This document shows positions 1 to 9,605 of a stretch of 64,000 nucleotides of DNA, one piece after another (position 1 is the stretch's first letter; each line of letters begins with the position of its first letter). This DNA is from an uncultured Pelagibacteraceae bacterium (GTDB lineage: Bacteria > Pseudomonadota > Alphaproteobacteria > Pelagibacterales > Pelagibacteraceae). The stretch covers positions 1 to 64,000 of the forward strand of contig CACIOP010000003.1 of the NCBI GenBank assembly GCA_902588315.1, written 5' to 3'. The translations under genes and the position numbers were made by a program. The notes beneath the pieces are model-generated. The model saw only the letters and a program-made list of their open reading frames with translations. It searched no databases and had not been told where the DNA came from.

Positions 1-2
1 AT

Positions 3-533
3 GAAAAGGCAATAGATCGTTATACAGAAATTATTTTAACAATTGATGACAATTCACTTATTAAATCAGACGTATTATATCGGAGAGGTGGTAGTTATGA
101 AAGAATGGGCAATTATGAAAAGTCAGATGAAGATCTACTGCATGCGCTTAAAATTGATCCTAGTGATGCATATATTTTAAATTACCTTGCTTACTCATGG
201 CTAGAGCGTGATTATAAAATTAATGAAGCAATGGATATGTTGAAAACAGCATATGATTTAAAGAGCAATGATCCATATATTATTGATTCAATTGGATGGG
301 CTTATTTTTTAATAGAGGATTATGAAGAAGCAGAAAAGTATTTAAAAAGAGCTGTAGAATTAATGCCAGATGACCCAATCGTGAATGATCATTATGGAGA
401 CATTTTATGGAAATTAAATCGAAAAATTCAAGCAAGATATTTTTGGAATAACGTATTAACTTTTGATGACACCGAAGACGATATGAGAGAAAAAATCAAT
501 GATAAAGTAATTGAGGGTCTTAAAAATTCCTAA
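3..533 (+). CDS. TPR-repeat protein, C-terminal part (5' end outside window)
   Basis: The frame is open from the first bases of the window, so this is the C-terminal part of a longer protein, and the ATG at 105 is internal. The visible 176 residues form tandem tetratricopeptide repeats with the usual spacing of small and aromatic residues, for example around 'LNYLAYSWLE', 'IDSIGWAYFL' and 'VNDHYGDILWKLN'. TPRs are protein-binding scaffolds, and the partner cannot be told from here. The stop codon is followed directly by the ATG of ispE, so the two are probably co-transcribed and translationally coupled. Family certain, specific role unknown. Confidence 0.85.
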   Translation, partial: EKAIDRYTEIILTIDDNSLIKSDVLYRRGGSYERMGNYEKSDEDLLHALKIDPSDAYILNYLAYSWLERDYKINEAMDMLKTAYDLKSNDPYIIDSIGWAYFLIEDYEEAEKYLKRAVELMPDDPIVNDHYGDILWKLNRKIQARYFWNNVLTFDDTEDDMREKINDKVIEGLKNS

Positions 534-1379
534 ATGAAAATAAATAAAATTAAATCTAATGCAAAGTTAAATTTAGCATTAAATATCACTGGAAAAAAAA
601 AGGTTTTACATAAAATTGAAAGTATAATTGGTTTTATAGATTTACATGATGTTATTTCGATAAATCAACATAATGGAAAAAAACACCATATTTCTTTTTA
701 TGGAAAGTTTTCTAAAAATATTGGAAAAAAAAATACTGTTCAAAAATTATTTCAAATACTAGATAAAGAAAATTTATTAAAAAATAAAAAATTCAAAGTT
801 AAAATTAAAAAATTAATCCCTCAAGAAGCTGGGTTGGGTGGGGGATCGATGAATGCAGCTAGTATATTTAATTATCTGGTTAAAAAAAAAATTATTAATC
901 CTAATTATCAAAAAACTCGAAGTATCTGTGACTTGGTTGGTTCTGATGTTATTCTTGGAACTATTTCTTCCAGTTGTGTGTTGTCATCAGGTGGTAGAAT
1001 TAAAAAAATTTTTGATGCTCCAAAATATTACTCTACTTTAGTAAAGCCTGATTTTGGGTGCTCAACTGAAAAAATATACTCTTCTGTTCGAAAATATACG
1101 AAACCAAAATATAACAAACCTAAAAAAAATATGTTTATAGCAAAATATTTGATTGATCAACAAAATGCCCTTGAAACAATAGCATTCAAAAAATATCCAA
1201 AACTTAAAAAAATAAAGTTGTTCTTAGAAGGTATAAATAATCCATTATTTGTAAGAATGACTGGTTCAGGATCAACAATTGTTGCCTATTATAATTCATT
1301 AAAGAGTTGTAAATTGGCAAAAGCTAAATTTAAAAGAAAATATAAAAATTATTGGTGTGTTACAGCAAAAACTATATGA
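534..1379 (+). CDS. ispE: 4-diphosphocytidyl-2-C-methyl-D-erythritol kinase
   Basis: GHMP-family kinase of the non-mevalonate (MEP) isoprenoid pathway; it phosphorylates the 2-hydroxyl of CDP-methylerythritol using ATP. The family's glycine-rich ATP loop is visible as PQEAGLGGGSMNA at residues 96-108. The conserved N-terminal 'SNAKLNLAL' and the C-terminal 'MTGSGST' motif are also present. The length of 281 residues is normal. The start ATG abuts the stop of the upstream TPR gene with no gap. The product is very lysine- and isoleucine-rich, in line with the AT-rich genome. Confidence 0.93.
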   Translation: MKINKIKSNAKLNLALNITGKKKVLHKIESIIGFIDLHDVISINQHNGKKHHISFYGKFSKNIGKKNTVQKLFQILDKENLLKNKKFKVKIKKLIPQEAGLGGGSMNAASIFNYLVKKKIINPNYQKTRSICDLVGSDVILGTISSSCVLSSGGRIKKIFDAPKYYSTLVKPDFGCSTEKIYSSVRKYTKPKYNKPKKNMFIAKYLIDQQNALETIAFKKYPKLKKIKLFLEGINNPLFVRMTGSGSTIVAYYNSLKSCKLAKAKFKRKYKNYWCVTAKTI

Positions 1380-1412
1380 ATTTTATATTTTTATGTTATA
1401 GGAAGCTAGTAT

Positions 1413-1486
1413 TGGGGCGTAGCCAAGCGGTAAGGCACGGGTTTTTGGTACCTGCATCCTAGGTTCGAATCCTAGCGCCCCAGCCA
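1413..1486 (+). tRNA. tRNA-Gln (anticodon TTG)
   Basis: A complete cloverleaf can be drawn. The acceptor stem TGGGGCG pairs with CGCCCCA, the anticodon stem CGGGT with ACCTG around a loop carrying TTG, and the T-stem CTAGG with CCTAG around a canonical TTCGAAT loop. Discriminator G and an encoded CCA end follow (1484-1486). It lies three bases before the start of the CCA-adding enzyme gene. Confidence 0.96.
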
Positions 1487-1489
1487 TTT

Positions 1490-2764
1490 ATGAAAAATTT
1501 TTTAGATAAATTTTTTTCCAGATCAAAGAATCTTGATTATATCAGTCAAAATTTAAAACAAATTACTTTAACAACACCCGTAAATAAAATTTTTGAAGCA
1601 ATTAATAATTTTTCAGAGAAAAGTGAAATCAGGTATGTGGGTGGGTGTGTAAGAAAAGTGATAAAAAATGAAAATGTTGATGATATTGACCTAGCAACAA
1701 ATTTATCTCCTCCAGAAGTTTGTGAGGCTCTTAAAAACAAACAAATAAGTTATTACGAAACAGGAATTGAACACGGAACCATAACCGCAATAATTGACGA
1801 ATATAAATATGAAATTACTTCTTTAAGGAAAGACGTCTTAACTGATGGAAGGCATGCTGAAGTAGAATTCTCTTTAGATTGGAAGGAAGATGCCTCTAGA
1901 AGGGATTTTACTATCAATTCAATTTATTCAGATGAAGATGGCAATTTATTTGATCCATTTAATGGTAAAAAAGATTTGGAGGGGGGTTATATTAATTTTA
2001 TTGGCAATGCTGAAAAAAGAATTCAAGAGGATTATTTGCGTATTTTGAGGTATTTAAGATTTTATTTAAATTACTCAAATCATAAGCACCAGCCAGAAAT
2101 AATAAAAAATATAAAAAAAAATATCGATGGAATTTCAAATATATCATCTGAAAGATTAATCGATGAACTAAAAAAAATAACTAGTTCAAATGGATTTTTA
2201 AAACTTTTTAAAGATAAAGAAAGTTTAGAACTCATAGAAATAATTTTCCCTCAATTAAAGAATATTAAAAATTTTAAAAAACAAAATTCATATGCTGCTG
2301 AGAATTTTTTAAAAATTGATTTTATATTTTTAATTGCCCTTTTAGTGATCGATGGGACTGATAATGCTGATTATTTTCTTTATAAATATAAAATATCCAA
2401 CAAAGATAAGAAAAGACTAAAATTGATAGATCTTTTTTATAGAGAAAAAGTAACTCTAAACAATTTTACAGAGAAGAATTTGAATAAATTTTTTTATTTT
2501 AATGGGCGACAGGCTGTAATAGATATAATTAATTTTAAAATTTTTACCTCAAACAAAGTAGAGAAAAAACTAATCAAACTATTACAATATTATAAAGAGA
2601 AAGTAATTCCAACTTTGCCAATAGGGGCTGATTTACTAATGACTAAATTTCAAATTCCTGAGGGAAAAACTTTAGGTAATAAATTAAAAAAAATTGAAGA
2701 AACTTGGGTTCAAAATGGATTTCAAATTTCAGATAAGCAAGTACAGCAAATAGTTAAAAGTTAA
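1490..2764 (+). CDS. cca: CCA tRNA nucleotidyltransferase / poly(A) polymerase family
   Basis: Class II nucleotidyltransferase that builds or repairs the CCA end of tRNAs. The head motif is visible as GGCVR at residues 50-54, followed by the catalytic carboxylates in DIDLAT at 65-70 and the RRDFTIN motif near residue 140. The C-terminal part is helical. At 424 residues the size is typical of the alphaproteobacterial type. A paralogous poly(A) polymerase role cannot be excluded from sequence alone, but most small alphaproteobacterial genomes carry this as the CCA-adding enzyme. The 3' end overlaps the convergent greA by four bases. Confidence 0.88.
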   Translation: MKNFLDKFFSRSKNLDYISQNLKQITLTTPVNKIFEAINNFSEKSEIRYVGGCVRKVIKNENVDDIDLATNLSPPEVCEALKNKQISYYETGIEHGTITAIIDEYKYEITSLRKDVLTDGRHAEVEFSLDWKEDASRRDFTINSIYSDEDGNLFDPFNGKKDLEGGYINFIGNAEKRIQEDYLRILRYLRFYLNYSNHKHQPEIIKNIKKNIDGISNISSERLIDELKKITSSNGFLKLFKDKESLELIEIIFPQLKNIKNFKKQNSYAAENFLKIDFIFLIALLVIDGTDNADYFLYKYKISNKDKKRLKLIDLFYREKVTLNNFTEKNLNKFFYFNGRQAVIDIINFKIFTSNKVEKKLIKLLQYYKEKVIPTLPIGADLLMTKFQIPEGKTLGNKLKKIEETWVQNGFQISDKQVQQIVKS

Positions 2765-3237
2765 ATATATTTAACATCTTTAATTTCAAAATTTTTTACA
2801 CCAGAGGGTGTATTTATTTCAACTAAATCACTTTTATGTTTTCCAATCAAACCTTTGCCAATTGGTGATTGAAAGAAAATTAGTTTTTGTTTTAAATCTG
2901 CCTCATCTCTTCCAACAATTTTATAATTAATTTTTTCACCAGTATCTAAATCCTCTAAATAAACTGTAGATCCAAAAATTACTTTTCCTTCATTGTTTAG
3001 TTTTGTAACGTCAATAACATTTGCTCTTGCAATAATATCGTTAATTTCTGTAATTCTTCCCTCATTATGAGATTGTTCTTCTTTAGCTGCATGATATTCA
3101 GCATTTTCTTTAAGGTCTCCATGGGATCTTGCTTCAGCAATTGCAGATACTATCTCAGGTCTTTTTTTTTCTTTTAAAAAAACTAATTCTTCTTTTAGTT
3201 TATTTAATCCGATTAATGTTATTGGCTCTTTATCCAT
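2761..3237 (-). CDS. greA: transcription elongation factor GreA
   Basis: Stimulates RNA cleavage by backtracked RNA polymerase. The N-terminal coiled coil (roughly residues 10-75) contains the family signature '[20 protein letters not shown]' with the acidic tip residues, and the C-terminal FKBP-like domain includes '[12 protein letters not shown]'. Length 158 is exactly that of the family. Three bases separate it from the upstream hemF on the same strand. The 3' end overlaps cca. Confidence 0.96.
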   Translation of the reverse strand: MDKEPITLIGLNKLKEELVFLKEKKRPEIVSAIAEARSHGDLKENAEYHAAKEEQSHNEGRITEINDIIARANVIDVTKLNNEGKVIFGSTVYLEDLDTGEKINYKIVGRDEADLKQKLIFFQSPIGKGLIGKHKSDLVEINTPSGVKNFEIKDVKYI

Positions 3238-3240
3238 TTT

Positions 3241-4068
3241 TTATTTCCATTTTGCAATAGGGGGTAATGACATCAAAATTCCCTCAACATTACCACCAGT
3301 TTGTAGCCCAAATTTTGTTCCTCTATCATAGAGTAAATTAAATTCTGCGTATCGACCTCTTTTAATATACTGGAACTCTTTATCTTTTAAAGTCCATTTT
3401 GTTTTTAATTTTTTTTTAATTATTTCATTAAATAGCATTTGAAATGTAACACCAACATCTCTGACAAATTTAAAGTCATTTTCAAAATTATCATTTTTGT
3501 AGTCAAAAAAGATTCCACCTATACCTCTTGCTTCTTTTCTGTGAGGTAGATAAAAATATTCATCACACCACTTTTTATATTTTTTATAATAATTTTTATT
3601 ATGTCTATCGCACATTGTTTTTAATGTTTTATGAAAGTTTTTCTTCTCTTTTTCATCTTTTATTGTTGGGGTTACATCCATACCTCCACCAAACCAATTT
3701 TTTGTTGTACAAATAAATCTGGTATTAAAATGCATTGCAGGAATATGAGGATTTTGCATGTGCATAACTATTGATATTCCTGATGCCCAAAATCTAGGAT
3801 CTTTAGTAGCACCAGGTATATTCTTTTGAAATTGCTTAGGAAATTTTCCATAAACTTTTGAAAAATTTACTCCTACTTTTTCAAAAATTTTTCCATTTTT
3901 AAGAATTCTATATTCACCACCACCTTCATCTTTTTTACTGCTTCTAATCCAAGAAGTTGATTGAAAATTTACTTTGTTTTTTTCAATTTTTAAAATGTCG
4001 TCACATATTGCATTTTGTAGTAGCTTAAACCAATTACTTGCTAAGTCTTTTTTAATTGAAATATCCAT
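3241..4068 (-). CDS. hemF: oxygen-dependent coproporphyrinogen III oxidase
   Basis: Aerobic heme biosynthesis enzyme that oxidatively decarboxylates coproporphyrinogen III to protoporphyrinogen IX. Hallmark blocks are visible: 'MHFNTRFI', 'WFGGGMDVTP', 'GIGGIFFDY' and the C-terminal 'RGTKFGLQTGGNVEGILMS' block. Its 275 residues are a little shorter than the usual ~300. It sits between greA and trmL with gaps of one to three bases, so it is part of a compact minus-strand operon. Use of the oxygen-dependent form fits an aerobic lifestyle. Confidence 0.95.
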   Translation of the reverse strand: MDISIKKDLASNWFKLLQNAICDDILKIEKNKVNFQSTSWIRSSKKDEGGGEYRILKNGKIFEKVGVNFSKVYGKFPKQFQKNIPGATKDPRFWASGISIVMHMQNPHIPAMHFNTRFICTTKNWFGGGMDVTPTIKDEKEKKNFHKTLKTMCDRHNKNYYKKYKKWCDEYFYLPHRKEARGIGGIFFDYKNDNFENDFKFVRDVGVTFQMLFNEIIKKKLKTKWTLKDKEFQYIKRGRYAEFNLLYDRGTKFGLQTGGNVEGILMSLPPIAKWK

Positions 4069-4069
4069 T

Positions 4070-4543
4070 TTATATTAATTCAATTTGACGCAAACTTTCT
4101 GCCAAAACAATGGCAACAGACGATGCAATATTAAGAGATCTTACTTGATTATTCATTGGTATTTTTAAACGATTTTTAATAATTTTATGAACTTTTTCGG
4201 GTACCCCAGCACTTTCTCTTCCAAACAAAATAGTATCATCAGGCTTAAATTTAAATTTAGTATAATTTATTGAACCCTTAGTTGTCATCAATACGATTCT
4301 CTGTTTTTTCTTTGCCTCAAAAAATTTTTCCGAACTTTGATAAAACTCTATCTGACTATAGTCCATATAGTCCATAACCACTCTTTTAAAACGTTTGTCT
4401 GATAATAGAAAGCCACATGGTTCAATTATTTCTAATTTAGCACCCAAACAAGCACAGGTTCTTATGATTGCAGCGGTATTCTGAGGTATATCAGGCTCAT
4501 ACAAAGCTATTTTGGGTCCTAAAATTGGTGAATTCTGTGTCAT
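4070..4543 (-). CDS. trmL: tRNA (cytidine(34)-2'-O)-methyltransferase (SPOUT family)
   Basis: SPOUT methyltransferase that 2'-O-methylates the wobble nucleotide of leucine tRNAs. The trefoil-knot SAM-binding motifs are present as 'ILFGRESAGVPE' and 'RSLNIASSVAIVLAE', and the N-terminal 'PDIPQNTAAIIRTCACLGA' block is characteristic of TrmL rather than other SpoU enzymes. The length of 157 is standard. It is the first gene of the trmL-hemF-greA run and is divergent from petA across about 90 bases. Confidence 0.93.
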   Translation of the reverse strand: MTQNSPILGPKIALYEPDIPQNTAAIIRTCACLGAKLEIIEPCGFLLSDKRFKRVVMDYMDYSQIEFYQSSEKFFEAKKKQRIVLMTTKGSINYTKFKFKPDDTILFGRESAGVPEKVHKIIKNRLKIPMNNQVRSLNIASSVAIVLAESLRQIELI

Positions 4544-4635
4544 TCTTTCAGTAGTAAAATAATTATTTTATATTATATGAATTCGTATATTAACTATTTT
4601 AAATCAAAAAGAGATAATAACAAAAGCTACTAAAA

Positions 4636-5145
4636 GTGTCTGAAAAAAAAACAAAAAGAAGAGATTTTTTATTCACAGCTACCACAGCGGTAGGAGCTGT
4701 TGGTGCCGCTGCAGTGGTGTGGCCAATGATAGATCAAATGAATCCAGATGCTTCTGTTAAAGCATTAGCTAGCACAGAAGTTGACGTTAGTGCATTAACA
4801 CCAGGAAATACATTAACTGTTTTGTGGAGAGGTAAACCAGTCTTTATAAGAAGAAGAACTCAAGAAGAAATTGATGAAGCGAGAGCCGTTAAGATGGAGG
4901 ATTTAATTCATCCAGAAAAAGATGAAGATAGAGCAAAAAACCCTGAGTGGCTTGTTATGTTAGGTGTATGTACTCACCTTGGATGTGTACCTTTAAATGA
5001 TAAAGGTGATTATAATGGTTGGTTCTGTCCATGTCATGGATCTCATTATGATACATCTGGAAGAATTAGAAAAGGACCAGCACCTTGGAATATGGAAGTG
5101 CCTAAATACGAATTTGTTAATGCAAATACAATTAAAATTGGATAA
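4636..5145 (+). CDS. petA: ubiquinol-cytochrome c reductase, Rieske iron-sulfur subunit
   Basis: Carries the 2Fe-2S cluster of the bc1 complex. The cluster-binding boxes CTHLGC (residues 112-117) and CPCHGSH (131-137) are intact. A twin-arginine (RRDF, 8-11) followed by one hydrophobic stretch marks a Tat-type N-terminal anchor. The start is GTG. It is the first gene of petABC, with a 6-base gap to petB. The upstream 90 bases, shared with the divergent trmL, must hold the promoter; they are extremely AT-rich and I cannot place it with certainty. Confidence 0.97.
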   Translation: MSEKKTKRRDFLFTATTAVGAVGAAAVVWPMIDQMNPDASVKALASTEVDVSALTPGNTLTVLWRGKPVFIRRRTQEEIDEARAVKMEDLIHPEKDEDRAKNPEWLVMLGVCTHLGCVPLNDKGDYNGWFCPCHGSHYDTSGRIRKGPAPWNMEVPKYEFVNANTIKIG

Positions 5146-5151
5146 AGAAAA

Positions 5152-6414
5152 ATGAGTGACCATGATTACAGACCAAAATCGAAAGTAGGACAATGGTTTA
5201 ATGATCGATTGCCACTATTAACTCTTGCAAATCATTTAACTGATTATCCAACTCCAAAAAACTTAAATTATTGGTGGACCTTTGGTGGAATTTTAACTTT
5301 TTGTTTAATTACTCAAATTGTGACAGGATTAACTCTTGCAATGCATTATATCGCTCATGCCGACATGGCTTTTGAGAGTGTTGAGCATATCATGCGTGAT
5401 GTAAATTACGGTTGGTTAATTAGATATATTCATGCAAATGGTGCATCAATGTTTTTCTTAGCTGTTTATATTCATATCTTTAGATCTTTGTTTTATGGCT
5501 CCTATAAATCTCCAAGAGAAATAATATGGATTTTAGGAATAATAATTTACTTATTAATGATGGCTGCAGCTTTTATGGGTTATGTGTTGCCATGGGGTCA
5601 AATGAGCTTTTGGGGCGCAACTGTTATTACAAATTTATTTAGTGCTATTCCTTTAGTAGGAGAGGGTATAGTTACTTGGTTGTGGGGCGGTTATTCAGTT
5701 GATAACCCAACGTTAACTAGATTTTTTACTTTGCACTATTTAATTCCATTTTTAATTTTAGGATTAGTTGTTTTGCACATATGGGCTTTACATGTTCCTG
5801 GTAACAACAATCCAGTAGGAATAGATATCAAAAAACCATCTAAAGACACTGTGCCTTTCCATCCTTATATTGTTATTAAAGATGGTTTTGCTTTATTAAT
5901 GTTTATGATTGTTTTTGCTTTCTTTGTATTTTATGCACCAAATATATTAGGTCACGCAGATAATTATATTGAAGCTAACCCAATGGTAACACCTGCACAC
6001 ATTGTTCCTGAATGGTATCTGTTACCATTCTATGCAATATTAAGATCAGTTCCTGATAAATTGCTGGGAGTTGTGGCTATGTTATCTGCAATATTAATCT
6101 TAGCAGTCTTACCTTGGTTAGATACTTCAAAAATAAGATCAGCAGTATTTAGACCTTTATATAAACAATTTTACTGGATATTAGTTGCTGATGTTTTGAT
6201 ACTTGGTTATGTGGGTGCGATGCCAGCTGAAGGACTTTACTTATTGATTGCACGAGTTGCGACGGCGTATTACTTTTTACATTTTTTAGTTATTCTTCCT
6301 GTTCTAGGCTTTAAAGAAAAAACTTTACCAGTGCCTTTAAGTATTACCGAACCCGTTCTTGGTGGTTCACCAAATTTAGCTGCCGCCAGAAATAAAGAAA
6401 GCACAATAGAATAA
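5152..6414 (+). CDS. petB: cytochrome b of the bc1 complex
   Basis: Central membrane subunit of complex III, binding two b hemes and the quinol sites. It has the expected multi-helix hydrophobic profile, the heme-ligand histidines in 'HYIAHAD...', '[12 protein letters not shown]' and '[20 protein letters not shown]', and the Qo-site PEWY motif ('[15 protein letters not shown]'). The length of 420 is normal for the alphaproteobacterial form. It lies between petA and petC with 6- and 1-base gaps. Confidence 0.98.
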   Translation: MSDHDYRPKSKVGQWFNDRLPLLTLANHLTDYPTPKNLNYWWTFGGILTFCLITQIVTGLTLAMHYIAHADMAFESVEHIMRDVNYGWLIRYIHANGASMFFLAVYIHIFRSLFYGSYKSPREIIWILGIIIYLLMMAAAFMGYVLPWGQMSFWGATVITNLFSAIPLVGEGIVTWLWGGYSVDNPTLTRFFTLHYLIPFLILGLVVLHIWALHVPGNNNPVGIDIKKPSKDTVPFHPYIVIKDGFALLMFMIVFAFFVFYAPNILGHADNYIEANPMVTPAHIVPEWYLLPFYAILRSVPDKLLGVVAMLSAILILAVLPWLDTSKIRSAVFRPLYKQFYWILVADVLILGYVGAMPAEGLYLLIARVATAYYFLHFLVILPVLGFKEKTLPVPLSITEPVLGGSPNLAAARNKESTIE

Positions 6415-6415
6415 G

Positions 6416-7195
6416 GTGAAAAGTTTATTTAAATTATTTTCTATAATAATCATAATTATTGCTTCAAATTCATATTCTTTTGCTGCTGAAAAAGCAGAAT
6501 ATCTAAAAACTGATTGGAGTTTTAAGGGTCTATTTGGAAAATTTGATAGAGCTTCTCTTCAAAGAGGTTATCAAGTTTATACTGAAGTATGTGCCTCATG
6601 TCATTCGATGAAGTATTTAAGTTATAGAAATTTAGCAGAGCCAGGTGGGCCAGAATTCTCTGAAGTTCAAGCTAAAGCTATAGCAGCTTCATTTGAAGTA
6701 ACTGATGGTCCAAATTCTGATGGGGAAATGTTTACAAGGCCAGGTAAATTATCTGATAAATTTGTAATGCCGTACAATAATGTAAAAGCAGCTCAAGCTG
6801 CAAATGGTGGTGCATATCCTCCTGATATGTCTGTTTTGGTAAAAGCAAGAGGAGGTGGAGTTGACTACATTTATTCTTTATTACAAGGATACGAGGAGGC
6901 TCCTAGTAACGTATCTTTAGATGATGGGGTTTATTACAACAAATATATGTATGGTAATAAAATTAGAATGGCCGCTCCATTATCAGAAGGATTAGTAGAG
7001 TATGGTGATGGAACAAATGCAACAGTAGAACAGATGTCAAAAGATGTAACGACCTTTTTAATGTGGTCTGCTGAACCTCATTTAGAAGCTCGACATCAAA
7101 TGGGCTTTAAGGCAATTGTGTATTTGATTATTTTGACAATATTAGTTTACTTTAGCATGAAAAAAATATGGTCACGTGTTGAATCTGAAGTTTAA
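6416..7195 (+). CDS. petC: cytochrome c1 of the bc1 complex
   Basis: Membrane-anchored c-type cytochrome passing electrons from the Rieske protein to soluble cytochrome c. It has an N-terminal signal peptide, the covalent heme site CASCH at residues 59-63, the distal methionine in 'MAAPLSEGLVEYGDG', and a single C-terminal membrane helix. The start is GTG, one base after the petB stop. The 3' end overlaps the convergent ychF by 24 bases. Confidence 0.97.
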   Translation: MKSLFKLFSIIIIIIASNSYSFAAEKAEYLKTDWSFKGLFGKFDRASLQRGYQVYTEVCASCHSMKYLSYRNLAEPGGPEFSEVQAKAIAASFEVTDGPNSDGEMFTRPGKLSDKFVMPYNNVKAAQAANGGAYPPDMSVLVKARGGGVDYIYSLLQGYEEAPSNVSLDDGVYYNKYMYGNKIRMAAPLSEGLVEYGDGTNATVEQMSKDVTTFLMWSAEPHLEARHQMGFKAIVYLIILTILVYFSMKKIWSRVESEV

Positions 7196-8245
7196 TACAT
7201 CTCCATCTTTTACAATATAATCTTTACCTTCTAATCTCATTTTTCCATTAGCTTTAGAGTTTACCCATCCATCATTAGCAACGAAATCTTCATAAGATAT
7301 AGTTTCAGCTCTAATGAAACCTTTTTCAAAATCTGTATGAATTTCTCCTGCAGCTTTGGGAGCAGTACAATTTTTTTGTATAGTCCAAGCCCTTGTTTCT
7401 TCAGGTCCAGATGTAAAATATGTATCAAGTTCTAATATTTTATATCCCTTTTGAATTAGCATACTTAGACCTGTGTCTTTTAAACCAATCATGTTCATGT
7501 AATTTTTTTTTTCATCTTCTGCTAATTCATTTATTTGGTTTTCTATATCTGCAGAAACAATCAGAGTGTTATCTTTCCCAAATTTTTCAATAAAGCTTCT
7601 AGTATATTTATTTCCATCCTGTACGCTTTGCTCATCTACATTGCAAACAAAAATCTTAGGTTTTATTGATAAAAGGCCGCTTTGATTAAGTTGTTTGGTA
7701 TCAAATTGAGAATTTAATATTGATATATCTTTATCATTATTAATGCAGTCTAATGCAATCTCTAAGATCTTAACCTGATCCTCGTCTACATTTTTTTTAC
7801 TATTTTTTTCAAGTCTTTTTTGGATAGATTCTAGGTCAGCTAACATCATTTCAGTTTCAATGATCTCTAGATCTCTTATTGGGTCAACGTCTGGATTAAC
7901 ATTTTGAATATCGTCTGAGTCAAAGCATCTTATCATATGAATAACTGCATCAACTTCTCTTATATGGGATAGAAACTTGTTGCCTAATCCTTCACCTTTA
8001 GATGCACCTTTCACAAGACCAGCTATATCCACAAATGAAATGGTTGTATTTATTGTTTTTTTTGATTTTGAAACTTCTGATAATTTGTTCAATCTTTCAT
8101 CTGGAACGGGAACTACTCCCACGTTGGGATCTATTGTACAAAAAGGAAAATTTGCAGCTTGGGCTTTGCTTGAGTTTGTGAGAGCGTTGAAGAGTGTAGA
8201 TTTACCCACATTAGGCAAACCAACAATTCCACATTTAAAACTCAT
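7172..8245 (-). CDS. ychF: redox-regulated ATPase YchF (Obg-like)
   Basis: OBG-family P-loop ATPase that associates with ribosomes. The P-loop is GLPNVGKST at residues 9-17, the G3 region reads 'DIAGLVKGAS', and the C-terminal TGS domain ends in the family-typical 'YIVKDGDVLNFRFN'. The position of the usual NKxD motif reads 'CNVDE', as is normal for YchF with its ATP preference. The start codon overlaps the pth stop by one base (TAATG), so the pair is coupled. Confidence 0.96.
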   Translation of the reverse strand: MSFKCGIVGLPNVGKSTLFNALTNSSKAQAANFPFCTIDPNVGVVPVPDERLNKLSEVSKSKKTINTTISFVDIAGLVKGASKGEGLGNKFLSHIREVDAVIHMIRCFDSDDIQNVNPDVDPIRDLEIIETEMMLADLESIQKRLEKNSKKNVDEDQVKILEIALDCINNDKDISILNSQFDTKQLNQSGLLSIKPKIFVCNVDEQSVQDGNKYTRSFIEKFGKDNTLIVSADIENQINELAEDEKKNYMNMIGLKDTGLSMLIQKGYKILELDTYFTSGPEETRAWTIQKNCTAPKAAGEIHTDFEKGFIRAETISYEDFVANDGWVNSKANGKMRLEGKDYIVKDGDVLNFRFNT

Positions 8246-8805
8246 TATTTATTATTTACAGTGCTAGAGAATAAATCTAATTTTTTATTGATAAGTATTG
8301 AAATAGAATCTGTGATGTTATTTGTAATTTTTTCCAATCCAAGCATTTCATCCTCGTCAAAATTTTGAAGAACAAAATCACTTACTTCCATTTTATCTTT
8401 TGGTTTACCAATTCCTATTCGCACTCTTGAATAATCTTTACCAATAAATTTATCTATTGATGCAATTCCATTATGTCCTGCATCAGATCCACCAAATTTT
8501 GCTTTTATCTTTCCAAATTCCACATCTAGATCGTCATGAAAAACGATAACATTTTCAGCATCTATTTTGAAATATTCAATTAATTCTCTAATACAAATTC
8601 CAGAATTATTCATAAACGTCAAAGGTTTAATAGCATAAACTTTTTGCTCTCCTACATTACCAGTTGTAAGAAGTCCTTTGAATTTTGGTTTTTGTTTTGA
8701 AAGTCCAAATTTTTTATTTATTGCATCTATAATTTTGAAGCCAATATTGTGTCTATTGTTTTCACTGTCTGGGGTTGGATTGCCTAATCCTACAAGTAGA
8801 AGCAT
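8245..8805 (-). CDS. pth: peptidyl-tRNA hydrolase
   Basis: Recycles peptidyl-tRNA by cleaving the ester bond. The catalytic histidine lies in 'NNRHNIGF' (H19), the substrate-binding asparagines in 'GLGNP' and 'PLTFMNNSG', and the catalytic Asp in 'VFHDDLDV'. 'GGSDAGHNGI' is also typical. The length of 186 is normal. It stands upstream of ychF, the common bacterial order rplY-pth-ychF seen here in full. Confidence 0.96.
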   Translation of the reverse strand: MLLLVGLGNPTPDSENNRHNIGFKIIDAINKKFGLSKQKPKFKGLLTTGNVGEQKVYAIKPLTFMNNSGICIRELIEYFKIDAENVIVFHDDLDVEFGKIKAKFGGSDAGHNGIASIDKFIGKDYSRVRIGIGKPKDKMEVSDFVLQNFDEDEMLGLEKITNNITDSISILINKKLDLFSSTVNNK

Positions 8806-8846
8806 AAAATATTAATATTGGAGGATAAAATTCAATTTTAATTAAC

Positions 8847-9560
8847 TTATTTTTTTTCTTCTGCAGGTTTTTTATCTTCACCTTCTTTTTTATCACCTTC
8901 AGCTGCTGGCTTATCTCCACCTTCAGCTGCTGCTGCTTCTGCTCCTTCAGTACCTTCTCCCTCAGCCGCCTCAGCTTCTGCAGGTTTTTCAGGTTCTTTC
9001 ATAACAGTTGGAGCTGCTAGAGTCGCTATTACGAAATCTCTTCCTTGAATTGTAGGAGTAACATCACTGTCAAGATTTATAGAAGAGATCTTAAAACTCT
9101 CTCCAATATCAACTCCATCAAGATCTATGACAAGATTTTCAGGAATTTTTTCGCTTGGACATTTTAGCTCAACTTTTCTTCTTACAATGTTTAAAACCCC
9201 ACCTCTTTTCAAACCAGGAGATTTTTCATGATTTAAAAATTTTACTGGAACTTCAATTCTAACTTTTATGCCTGAAACTATTCTTAGAAAGTCTACATGA
9301 ATTGGTTCATCTGAAATAATGTCATATTTTATTTCTCTTGGTAGAACTTTTTGAGGTTTACCATCAACATTTAAAGTTATGATGCTTGATAAAAAGTTTT
9401 CTTTTTCTGTTAGTGACTTGAGTATCTTTTTAGATATTGAAATTTTCTCGTTTTGAGCTTCACCACCATAAATTATAGCAGGCACATTACCATTATCTCT
9501 TAATGAATTTAATTCACCTTTAGTTTTGGTATTTCTGATGTTGGCGTCTAATGAATTCAT
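8847..9560 (-). CDS. rplY: 50S ribosomal protein L25 (Ctc-type, two-domain)
   Basis: 5S rRNA-binding ribosomal protein of the long TL5/Ctc type. The N-terminal L25 domain (about 1-95) binds 5S rRNA, and a C-terminal beta domain (about 96-185) follows. The last ~50 residues are a low-complexity tail of Ala, Glu, Gly and Lys, which is visibly richer in GC than the surrounding DNA. Such tails occur in other alphaproteobacterial L25 proteins. The gene lies 45 bases downstream of prs and leads into pth-ychF. Confidence 0.94.
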   Translation of the reverse strand: MNSLDANIRNTKTKGELNSLRDNGNVPAIIYGGEAQNEKISISKKILKSLTEKENFLSSIITLNVDGKPQKVLPREIKYDIISDEPIHVDFLRIVSGIKVRIEVPVKFLNHEKSPGLKRGGVLNIVRRKVELKCPSEKIPENLVIDLDGVDIGESFKISSINLDSDVTPTIQGRDFVIATLAAPTVMKEPEKPAEAEAAEGEGTEGAEAAAAEGGDKPAAEGDKKEGEDKKPAEEKK

Positions 9561-9605
9561 AAAAACAAGGGTTTTTAGCTCAAGTTACTTAATAACTCAA
9601 GGTAT

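Noticed and set aside
4556..4569. Palindrome AAAATAATTATTTT before petA as a regulator site
   Set aside because: Pure A/T palindromes are expected by chance in such AT-rich DNA.
9579..9601. Direct repeat CTCAAG-11-CTCAAG between prs and rplY as an operator
   Set aside because: Only six bases repeated, 17 bases apart, with no known regulator; chance is likely in a short AT-rich gap.
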